From Apostichopus parvimensis (Eukaryota > Echinodermata > Holothuroidea > Aspidochirotida > Stichopodidae), in the NCBI GenBank assembly GCA_000934455.1, contig KN885217.1, positions 55,905 through 107,717 on the forward strand: a stretch of DNA of 51,813 nucleotides. The letters run 5' to 3'. Positions 35,001 through 47,000 of this stretch are shown here, one piece after another. The first letter of the stretch is position 1; each line of letters starts with the position of its first letter. A program made the position numbers and the translations under genes. Under the pieces are notes generated by a model, which searched no databases, was not told the origin of the DNA, and was given only the letters and a program-made list of their open reading frames with translations.

Positions 35001-38000
35001 TGACTTCCACTTTAAGTTTGATGTAAAGAAAGAAAATTGATATTAAAGACTGCTTCCGCATTTATAAGCAAGGATAAGAAATTTCTGTGACCTTTTTCAT
35101 ATTGTTTCAATCTGCCGACAGGGTGCATCTAGCCTGAAGCCACTGCTGGATGCTGCATTAAATTTCATTCCAGCAGAAAAATGGTCGTCTTCACCGGTTG
35201 CTCTCAAAGCAACGGCTGGTCTGAGGCTGCTCCCCGAGGAGGAGGCAGATGCTTTATTAGAAGCTGTAAGTATATGTGTCTGTATGTCCGTTACTCTGTT
35301 TCTTTCCGTGTGTTCCGATTTGTCTCCCGAAAGAAATAGCAGTCTGGTTTTTGCCTGTTCATGAGCTTACCTCCTTCTAAACCAGGGGTTGGCAACCTTT
35401 TTGAATGAATGGGCCAGGTATAAGGAGTGAACAATTGACTGGGCCGCACCTAACCAACGACCTGCTGTTGATTTCAAACCTTTGATTCCGAGGACTTTCA
35501 AGAAATAGGTGTGTGTACTTAATCGGTATTCACAAAAACATAATGTCAATACAGTACAGTTGATAATTAATGGGGATAATAGGCCTACCTGACAGCCTCA
35601 TTAGTTCCCATAAATTCTAAGCAGCTAGCTCGTTTTTTGTGATGATGTAAAATATATTGATTTTTTTTCTTTTTCTTGAGACATCTCACGGGCCGCCAAA
35701 AATTCACTGGCGGGCTGCATGTGACCCGTGGGCCGTAGGTTGCCCACCCCAGTTCTAAACTCTCTCTCCACTCAAAACATGTACAGTAAAACTATATGAT
35801 TATTCTGTCCGCAATGTGTTGTGTTGTAATATATGTACATTAATCAGCTCCTATCTGCCCAATTTGCTAAATTTGGTCACATTTATTGTTGCACGGCTTC
35901 TTAGTCACATTCCACTTGTTCTTCCTCTCAAAGCCCACCATTCTCCAATAACTACACCCCGTGTTTGACGATCAAATTTTCATCATGACAGGTTGACTAA
36001 GTTTCAAGCATTTTTTAGAATCAGTCTGGTTTTACTTCGCTCCTCTCTTACCTCCCACTCCACAATTGCATTTTCCTATCTACCTAACTACACATTTGGA
36101 AACGTTTTAGCACTGTGCCCTCGCTCCCTGGGCAACGCCCACTAATTCCTCCTTCCAAATCTACAACCCTGAAGTTACTACACGTGTTTTTCAGCAAAAT
36201 TATCGCTTGTGATTCATACAACTATTTTTGCGTTTTGGAATTCATCTTTGCTATGTCCTAAAGCATGTTTTTCTTCACTACCGACCGATTCAGATTTGAT
36301 ATCTGTTGATTTTATCGATGGCTTTTCATGTCTGTAACAGTTTCTATAGCTGGTGCCCCCATTTCTGGTATGATCCCTGTCTCTGGTTCGGAAAACCATT
36401 GTTACGGCTGATTTTTTTAAAATTTGGCTTAATTTCGATCTTGAAAATTCCATAAAATTGCAGTTTGTTAACCTTACTTTTCAAGATTGGACTGCAATTA
36501 AATGAAGAAATAAACCAAATTTTAAAGGAAAACAAAAATTATTGCTTCATTTTTATATTGAAAATTCCATAAAATTGCAGTTTGTTAACCTTACTTTTCA
36601 AGATTGGACTGCAATTAAAGGAAGAAATAAACCAAATTTTAAAGGAAACAAAAATTATTGCTTCATTTTTATATTGAAAATTCCATAAAATTGCAGTTTG
36701 TTAACCTCACTTTTCAAGATTGGACTGCAATTAAATGAAGAAATAAACCAAGTTTTAATGGAAAACAAAAATTATTGCTTCATTTTGTGTATGAGACTAG
36801 TAGTACTCTAACATGATAAATTGTTGGTGTGAGAAAAAAACTAGACATAAATATAATAATTATTTATCCCATCATTTTGCATGTTCTGGGTAATAAAATG
36901 TCTCAAGGAGGATTCTTATTGTTTGATTAATTACAATGTTATTAAACTGAGTGATAGTAACAAAATTATGGTAAATTTGCCTGGAATTTGGTCAACATAT
37001 GACTTCAGCATTACATATTTTTTTCATTCAATGTTGGTAACTTCAGTTTTCACTGATGGATAAATAATTTATGAATCCGAATGGGCGCCTTCAAGCAATA
37101 TAGACAAAATATAGACATGTTTATGACACCTTGCTGCCGTTTAATGGCGGCAGGGAGGAAATAGCGCTCCCTCTGCTTGTCATTTTTTGTTCAAATACTC
37201 AATAAGAACTGTGCAACCTGAAAACGTGCCAAACTTCCTAATTGTGTATTACAGCATGCAAACACATCTGACACAGTTCCATTTACTACCAGCAGAGTGT
37301 GTCAACAGATGTCTGTTGACATTTGTATTCATGAATATTCATGAATATGGTGTGTGCAAATTGAGCTGCATTGATTTCCATGCTACTGTAACTAAGTTTT
37401 ACAGGTAAAATTTAATTGTACATTTAGGCGTTGGCTGCTTAGTCATAAAGACAGCAGGATACTGTAACACCTTCTATAATTCTGTTGGAATCTGTGAGGT
37501 CATCAAGTGTTCACACGTTTCTTGGTGATTCTGAATAATTCTATGATAATTCTATAATTATTCTCAGACATGGAGACAAGTTAAAGATGAAACAACTACA
37601 TGACTCCTTGAGGAATGTATCCCTGTGTCTGGTAGCAAGTTTGATCAACTTAGCTGAGTGACCATTATCTGATTTATAGCATAATTGTGGGCAATACTGA
37701 TCATTTTGATCTATTTCGTTTGAAATGATAGTACTTTATGTAGGTAGCGGCAGGCCACAAGTAGGTTGAGGAAATGCCAGGAATCTGGAGTGTTTTATTT
37801 ATAGTTTTAATCGTGTAATATAGGAAGGAGGAGAAGTGATTACATAACATAAAGGTTGGAGGAAAATTGGTCAGGAGTATGTAGGGAGGAGGAGAAGTGG
37901 AAATGTAATATAAAGGGAGGAGTAAGTAGGTAGGATGAGAAATGGTCATGTAATATACAGTATAAGAAGGAGGAAAATTGGTCATGTAATATATAAGTAG

Positions 38001-41000
38001 ATGGAGAGTCGAATGTGTAGGAATGAGGAGAATTGGTCATGTAATATAAGTAGATGGAGAGTTGGTCATGTAATATGTAGAAAGGAGGAGAATTGGTCAT
38101 GTAATATTAGAAGGAGAGTNNNNNNNNNNNNNNNNNNNNNNNNNNNNNNNNNNNNNNNNNNNNNNNNNNNNNNNNNNNNNNNNNNNNNNNNNNNNNNNNN
38201 NNNNNNNNNNNNNNNNNNNNNNNNNNNNNNNNNNNNNNNNNNNNNNNNNNNNNNNNNNNNNNNNNNNNNNNNNNNNNNNNNNNNNNNNNNNNNNNNNNNN
38301 NNNNNNNNNNNNNNNNNNNNNNNNNNNNNNNNNNNNNNNNNNNNNNNNNNNNNNNNNNNNNNNNNNNNNNNNNNNNNNNNNNNNNNNNNNNNNNNNNNNN
38401 NNNNNNNNNNNNNNNNNNNNNNNNNNNNNNNNNNNNNNNNNNNNNNNNNNNNNNNNNNNNNNNNNNNNNNNNNNNNNATGTAATATGTAGGAAGGAGGAA
38501 AATTGGTCATGTAATATTAGGAGGAGAATTGGTCATGTAATATAAGTAGATGGAGAGTTGGTCATGTAATATATAGAAAGGAGGAGAATTGGTCATGTAA
38601 TATTAGAAGGAGGAGAATTGGTCATGTAATATTAGAAGGAGGAAAATTGGTCATGTAATATTAGGAGGAGAATTGGTCATGTAATATATGAGTAGATGGA
38701 GAGTTGGTCACGTAAGATATAAGTAGGAGAAGTGGTCATGTAATATATAAGTAGATAGAGACTTGGTCATGTAATATTTAAGTAGGAGGAGAAGTGGTCA
38801 TGTAATTTATAAGTAGATGGAGTTGGTCATTTAATACAGTATATACCTAGGAGGAGAGTTGGTCATGTAATATATAAGTTGAGGGAGAGTTGGTCATGTA
38901 ATATGTAGGAAGAAGGAGAGTTGGTCATGTAATATTAGAAGGAGGAGAATTGGTCATGTAACCTTAAGAAAGTTTTCCTTTTTTTCTTTTGTTTAGTGTT
39001 TTCTCATTTTCAATTGCTCTCTTGAACTGTCGTCAGCCAAACTTTTGTCAACCTGAAAATAGCATGACCGTGGCTATATCTAGCAAAGTGTAAATCTTAT
39101 GTATTCATAATCCATTAATAGCATGCCCTTGGCTTTTTTTAGCTAAGTGCAAATTCCATGTATTCATGTGGAAGTCACAAATGTTGAAGAGGTTGACATA
39201 GTTTTCTGTCTTCCTCAGAACTTCTTCAGTTAAATTAAGATATATCTGGAGATGTCACTAAATATTTCATTACGTCCTATATGCTTGCAGGTTTACCAGT
39301 TATTTTGTGATTCACCTCTCCATGTCGAAGTCAAAGAGAAAAGCATAACTATTCTAGAAGGGAACATGGAAGGCATTTACATTTGGTTTACTCTTAATTT
39401 TCTGTTGGGTAAGTATTGAATCATGTTGTAAAGGGATCCCTGTAGTTTTCAAGTTGATTGCAACACCTTCAATATTCCATGCCTCCCTCCCCCTTCTCAA
39501 CTCCTCTCCCTCAACCCAACTCTGCCCCTCTGCCTGCCTTCTCGCATGGACCCATCACCTCTCTCGTCTACCATCCCGTTTCCATTTTCTCCCTCCCCCC
39601 CTCCTGTAAAATTTTTCGTACAAAATATCGTGTAAAAAATTTCCGTTCCTGTGTTATTTAGACCTGTGAACAAGCTCCTTGAATGTTTTTAAACCCAGTT
39701 GAAAGTTCAAGAGGAAAACTCAAATAGAAACAAACATTGTTTAACTCAAGAAATGCTTCAAGAAGTTTGGAATGCGCAGTAGGTGTGTACAGTAGGTGTG
39801 TTTACAGTAGGTACAGTAGGTGTAAGTACAGTAGGTGTGTTTAACCCAACTGAAGTATTTTTCCAAGCAAATTCGATTCAAATATCGAGAGTTAACAACC
39901 ACTTAAACCCATCAACTAAAATGAACTTGGTGTTATAAAGGTTAGATTGATGACTCTAAAAGTCATTTGATAATTGATTTATTTTCATCACGCTATCTCT
40001 GGTTGTGTTTATCATCGACTGCATTTATACTTTGAAATTAGCGATAAATTAACTCTTAATACAGCTTGAGTGTATTAATGCAAAGTTCAAACCTACTGTA
40101 AGTACGATCACTGTAGAAGTCTCTGGGAACTCTACTTTGTATTTCAAAATCAGGATGCAATTATACCGGTGCTGTTGCCGAGTGGATAAAGGCCATGGCA
40201 TTTGAAGCAATGAGGCTTAGCAATCGGAAGGTTACGGGTTCGAAATCCATAGTACGGTGGGTTTTTCATCCAAGAGCAAATCTACGGTTTTCCCATCGAC
40301 TTTCTAAATTTGAGTTAAAATGTTGAATTGGAAGCCATCCGACGCAGTGGCGTAGGAAGGTACTTTTGAGTGGGGGGGCTGAAGACTGATGGCCGGCCTG
40401 GGGAGGGGTCTAAGTGGAGTGGGTGTCCCCCTCCCCTGGCCTCAGATGCAATTTGGTGCAATATAGCACAAATAATTTTGCATTTTCACCTGGCCTTAGA
40501 TGCAATTTGGTGCTCCAAATGAGATTTTTTTCTGCCAAAATGTTCTGAGCACCAAGGGCAGAAATGAAAAAGGGGTTTTCTGACTTGCGAAGCGGGGGGG
40601 CGGAATGATACTTCCGCCCCCCATATTTTTCACTGGGGGGCTGGGGCCCCCCAGCACCCCCGGTTCCTACGCCCATCCGACGTGTAAGTTATATAATATA
40701 ATCCATAAGCTCTGGCGGGTTTCTCTAACATTAGTGGTCGCTTAAGCATTGTAAGAATCATATTACCTTATCATTATCAATTACAAACTGAGATTATTAA
40801 ATTCAAATTTGGTCAAACTAAATACCAGCAAATAATATTTGCCAACTTATTGCCAGCAACATGCTGACAGGCCATAGAGCTATTAACACAGCTAAATCGC
40901 TGATAAATGCTGGACTCTATATTTATCAACTGAAGTATGTGTAAATTTTTGCTTTCATTTTGAATGCCGAACCTATGGCTATCATGAATAGAGCATACAA

Positions 41001-44000
41001 GTGATTTAAACTAGTTTTGCCAAAATTATTTTGAGAGACTAATGAAGATCAACGGATACAATTATACAACTAAACGTTAAGAGAAAGATCTAGATAGACA
41101 GAAGTCTGTGGGTATTTGGATTTTGGAAATTTGTTTACTAGAAGAAAAAAAAAAATGTTCATGAAATAGTGGAAATCTTTGGGTTTTTTTTGCATTAGAA
41201 GCAACAAGTACTTAATTTAAGTTTCAAATAATAGTATTTTAGGTGGGGGTGGTGTGGGGGGGGTCCACGGTTCCCTAATCTTCCTATTAAAGCAGTGTAT
41301 TGCCGTTTGGAGTGTGATGGACAATGGGGTAAAATGCAAGCTATTATATAATATCGTTACATGTACAGTAACATCATGAAATGTCTCCTATACAATCTGT
41401 TTAAAGTTCACCATGAAGGGGCAAGTTTGTCACTTGTTTCCTCAAAACATGGTACAAAAATTGGGAAATGAAGAAATCATTAGAAACATCCCATTAGCTC
41501 CATCGTTAATGGATACAGTATTCCAGACCAAAAGATACAATGTTCACTATACCAACGGGGTGGTCTCTTTCAAGTTACGCAGTTTCCCCTTCCGTGGATG
41601 ATACAGCCACACCGCAAATCAGCTATAATTATCAAATGACATTTCCATTTCAGGTGTACTAGGATCTTCAGATAAATCAACAGTGGGGGCTTTGGACCTA
41701 GGAGGAGGATCAACACAGATCACCTTCGTTCCAAATTCTCCCGACACTTTGAGGGAAGGGGAGAAACTGAACTACATTGACACGTTTCGATTCCTGCACA
41801 AAACATTTAAAGTTTATACCCATAGGTGAGTGCAGAATATAGTTATACCCTCCCCCACCCCCCCTCCTCACCTTTTTTTTGGGTTTCCAATCTTCACACA
41901 CTATTGACTTTAGTTGTGCCTTCACATATTAAAATCATATTAATACATCAGATATATGGGAACTTGATGCATTAATCTAGAGCTTTATTTTTTATTTTGG
42001 CTGGAACTGTTGTGACACTCTGAATCTCTGACTAAGCCTTGTGATAGCTACATATAATTGGGTACCTTCAATTTGACACACAAATGGAGAAGACAAAATA
42101 TACCACAACATTAGTTGAAATTACATATCAATACCTTGGACCTCTAGCTGGAGAGATGGGTTGTTTGATTGACACCTACTTTGGCTGGCTAAAACATTGA
42201 TTCTATCCTGGAGTGGCCCATACATAGTTCATGTTCTGTGATGTCATAATGTCATATGTTCTTCAAAAGCTTTACTTTCTTATTCTAACCTTCCTGTTAA
42301 TTTATCCTTGAGACCTGATACATTTCCAATGTTTGCATAGCTGTGAAGGTTCTCTGTATTAAGAAATTTGATTAAAATATAATATTTTTGTTTGGCGTAT
42401 AAAAACTGCTTTCCTATGTCAATAAGTGATCCAAAGGTTATAAAGAAAAACCCAAATACATTTTCCGCTGAATGACCATGGTGACATCATTCACTCTGCT
42501 TCTGTTGCCAGGTGCATTCACATTGTACCACTAAATTTAAAAGAAAACAATTCATGTCTTTGCCACACAAAATGGGACACGGATGTGATTTTCAACCTAA
42601 AGATGCAGACAGTTTTCAGTATGTCTCTTAAGCAGTCAACTTCACAGCCACCGGAGTATTCCTTAAAACATTTGTGTGGTTGCGATGGGTTGGATTTTAG
42701 TGAGTTTATAAACCATTTTCATCTTATACAGAAAACTCTCTGTTCCACAAAGTTAGAGTATTAAATTGCTCGTTTCATTTGCAAATCATAGGACTAAATT
42801 TATCATTACTTGTGCAATTTTGGTGGACTAACGTAATAAACATGTCATGTTTATTAGCGTGATATGATAGTATAAAAGAAAGAGTGGTACCAGCATTAGA
42901 AAATTATTAAGTAATTATCTCTTCAGCTATCTCGTTCAAAAGTCTGTTTTGTAGCTGACGAATTGTTATTTAATATCTTATCGGTCATCAGGGTCTAGAG
43001 TCTATTCGTTACTGATAAATATCCGTAGATTTGATTTGATTCTAAATTTGTTTCTTTTCAGTTATCTTGGTCTAGGATTAAAGGAGGCGAGGCTTCAGAC
43101 TATGAAGCTGGATCATAATATCTTATCAAAGAAATTACAACCAACTACTTCAAAAGGTTAGTAAGACAATCCCCTGATTATATACAGGGATGACGGAATT
43201 CCGGCAATAGCCGGAATTTCGGCTTTTTCCCGATTTTGAAATTTGGTTCCGGCTCCATAAGATCTTTCTGTTCCAGTTGAAACAGGCATGAGCTTTTTCC
43301 GCGAATTTCTAACTATTATCCTAACACACTGTAGCATACGCAAATTGGAGCCTATACCACAATTTTTTCTCTGGATTTTCATAAAGTTCCCATCATTAGC
43401 TAAGATAGTCTTTGGGACATCCAAGTCTCCACAACTTTCAGGCCCTAGGGGCAAACCCTGCTGGCATCCCTGTTATATAGCTCCATGCCAAGGCAGTGCT
43501 AACTATTTCGATTATCGTCAAGCTTTGGAGTTCCATATGATTATTCCTCACTTACCTGTGTCCTTACAACTAGTGCACCTTGCAGTAATGCTGCTGTTGT
43601 TAGCAGGGGCAGAAACCACTGTTATTTGTACTGGCTGGGCTTAAAAAGTTATGTCATCCATGTGTCTAAGAGAGATGGCTGGACCCTCCCCTGGTTCCTC
43701 CCCTTTGAAGAAAGTTTGGTAAAATGAAGGTGATTAGATGCAAAGAATGTTTGAAGAAATGTTTTGACTGTTTAAGTTGTACTGCAGATGTTTGTTATGT
43801 ACATATGTTCTGTTCACTATGATGTCTTTTCTTACTCTTCTTTCTGCCAAATGGAGAGGGGGACAATGACCCCTGACTTTATGTTGGGGAACTAAAGTCT
43901 CCCCACCCCAGAAATTATACCTGTTTGTTCCCCTGGGTTGTGAGGAGACAGATTAATTTGTGGCTCAAAAATATCCAAAGCAGGTTAGTTTCTCAAATGT

Positions 44001-47000
44001 TGGCAGTTTGAACAACATAAAAGATGGCTTCAGTCTGTTGAGTCTGTTAACTTTGCAATGTAAAGAACCGATGTTGCCATCTTTGAAAATTGTTTTGCTT
44101 TTTCTTCCGTGATTACAGGAAATGTATTTTACTCATCATGTTTGCCACCAAATACAACTCACTCGTGGGAATTCAACGGATTAACATATACAGCGCTGTC
44201 GGTCAGCACCGATATAGGAACAGTCTACGACGAATGTCGAAGCATCACCAAACGATTCATCAACGATATGAACGTTCATTCGCCACCAGAAGTCTACTCC
44301 ATGAAGTTCTACGCCATGTCCTACTTTTGGACGAGAGGGTCAGAAGTTCATCTCATCGGTGAGAGATTGTTCGTTTCACTATCTGGTTAGGCCGCAGAAC
44401 ACTTGTGTTGTGTTGAGTTGTGTTGTGACAGTGTTATGAATCGGGTCAATTAATTTCAAAAATGAAAAGATTCCAAATTTGAGTTAAAATGTTGAATTTG
44501 AAGCCACCCGACATGAAAGTTGTAATCCATAAGCCCTTGCAGGCTTCTCCCACAAAAACTGCCTGATTTTACAACTACTATAATGGTATATTACAACTAC
44601 CATAGTAAAACACACCAACTTTTACGTGATATCCATCTTACAAATATGAAATATTTGCATTTTACAAGAAATCATAATTTAACCACATGGTAGGTAAGTC
44701 ACTAGCATAAATTACAAGACAATATCTGTTTACAAAATTTACCTCCCAACTGACTAATTAAAAAGTGAAAAAGATAATGAATAAGCCTCCTAATAAGACT
44801 TTCAGTAAATTTCCTCCAAAATCAGTGTTTGCATTCAGTATTTAACACTCTATACTACTGTACAAACTTTTTCATCAAATTATTGTAAGCAGCAAAAACA
44901 GCAAAATGGCAATTTTCAGTGGCATAGACAGTTACCAAAGAGTGGTTGGGGGGAGGGAGGGGTATAAATCTTGTGGGGTCTGGTGTCTTCACCAGAAGAA
45001 TTTTAAGTTTCTAGATGCTACAGTGGCCTGAATGGGACATGAGTACAAGTTCCAGTCCAATTCCTTTTAGTGTGAGCACCAGAACAGGGTACAATGCTGT
45101 AACATGGGTACAGATACAGCCCCCTGCTTGCCTGAAGGATTCCATGTTATTTCATGCATATTGCTCACTATCCACATGAAAACGCACAGCTTTCATGTTA
45201 CGGTAAAAATTATTTTGAGTGGTTTTCAATTTGCACCATTTTTATGAAAAAGATATGTTTGAACTTGTCGTGCTACAACCAGACCATTTGTAATTAATGA
45301 TCTGTTTGAATTCCCCCAAACACACACTACCTGTACATGAGTTGTTACACTTGTGGTATTAGAACTGGAATCATAATTGTGGTTATGTTATTTCTATGGG
45401 CTTGTTGTAGCCGACTGCAGAAGGTATATTGATTTTTTTCCAATGTAAAATAAATACAGCTGTTTCACTCGAACAAACTTGACTTTGGACACCTGGAAGA
45501 TTGATTTTATCGGAGAAAGCACACAACCATTAGCTTTTAGTTTATGTCTTGTGAAGGTGTTCCTTACTCCTCCAACAGTCATTTTCAAGAGACATTTCAG
45601 GGGTAAATCGATTTTTCACTGATGAAATAGAAACATAATGTAAACAGCTTGATAGAATTTACATTAAATTCTTACATTACATTTTCAAAATATTTATAAG
45701 TTGTCACAGCTGGAATCATTATTGAACTTAAAGCAAACATGTTTAATGTCATATATGCACAAACTAACCAGTCAAATATTTTGCTTTGGTTTCCTTTATT
45801 TTCAGTTTATAATGTTGACCTAACATTAGATATGGTTTCAGCTTTACATAGAAGAATGTGTAGTAACCAATATACCAATGAAAGTAGTACCTTCCTAATG
45901 CGTCGCATCCCAATTCTGAAGTAGAAGTTTGGATGGAAATTTGGAAGAAATAATAAAACAGATTTGTCGTTGTGCTTGTATGCAATCTCTCCTGTTTGCT
46001 TCAAACTCACTTTTGGCGCAATACATGTCCACTTCAAATGAAGAATCTTCATTCATAATTACCCCAAACCACTAAGTTTTGCAGTAGTTTTAGTGTGAGG
46101 TACCTCTCTCTGCTTTCTACATTTTCCCCCTCCCCCCCATTAATTTCATCAATTTTTCCATTAACAGTACTTTGAATCCTATAAGCCATTATTCAGAGAA
46201 TTTATTCAAGTATCTCTTTGACTTGGTATTTGTTTTTCTACAGATGACAAGATCGGAGGTACAGCCAGTATAAATGATATCAAACACACAGCTCAGAAAG
46301 GTAATTACAAAGAATACAATGGAAACTTTCTCTAACTATATTCAAATATGTTTTATCTTCTTTTCAATTCATTAACTTCACTTCTAATAAATTCTATGAC
46401 CTCTACTGCGTCTCCTCAAAACTGTCGTCAGTCTCTGCATTTTGTGATCTTTTGGGAATCTGATCTTGAGTTTGACATAGAGATCAGATTAAAACAAAGA
46501 GTAAATGGTATGCATTTATTACATTTAGACCAGAGGTCCACAGCCTTTAAGGCTCAACAGGCCCACCTGACCCCCCCACACCACCTATCAGGATTGACGC
46601 TGAGAATTCATGAAAGCTTAGACTACGGACTTGATGTGAAAGAGGCTAACATAGTCGATCTCTGTCGTCAATTTCTAATAAAATGTAGATTAAGAATGGG
46701 ATCCACCTAAAAGAGTAAGGAACGACCCACTTTAGGGTCATGAACCATAGTATGCAGACCAATATATCAGACTAAAATCATTCTTTAATATCTTCTTCTG
46801 CTTTTTGACATGATCAGTGGTCTCATGAATAATATGTTTAATATTTTTTTCTTTACGATTTATTATGTCTACTTTCAGAATATTGTTTCTATTATTTTAC
46901 AGTTTGCAATACCATACAGGAGAAACCGTTTCTATGTATGGACATGGTCTTCATCAGCACTCTTCTCACTAAGGGTTATGGTTTTGAACACGATGCCGTT

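Larger units (their letters stand above)
35266..39290 (+). other. ENTPD intron 3 (4.0 kb)
   Basis: Contains a hAT-type element (35383-35752), three copies of a 117-bp tandem repeat (36441-36786) and a large gapped minisatellite (37821-38962). No coding potential beyond chance open frames. Confidence 0.75.
39409..41653 (+). other. ENTPD intron 4 (2.2 kb)
   Basis: Contains a C/T-rich tract near 39480-39605, a CAGTAGGTGTG microsatellite and a SINE split by a hAT-type element (40170-40730). The rest is AT-rich with nothing recognised. Confidence 0.7.

Noticed and set aside
38001-38510. Open frames on both strands across the second N run
   Set aside because: Mostly N, flanked by minisatellite units.
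37821-38962. CRISPR-like array
   Set aside because: The repeats are contiguous, with no unique spacers of constant size, in an intron of an animal gene.
43288-43644. A 118-codon plus-strand open frame with hydrophobic segments
   Set aside because: It lies across the CAGGGATG element and intron sequence; there is no homology I recognise and the ENTPD exons skip it in phase.
46530-46750. Another hAT-type element starting CAGAGGTCCACAGCC
   Set aside because: The right end (GGGTCATGAACCATAG) is only loosely inverse to the left end, and no target duplication is visible.
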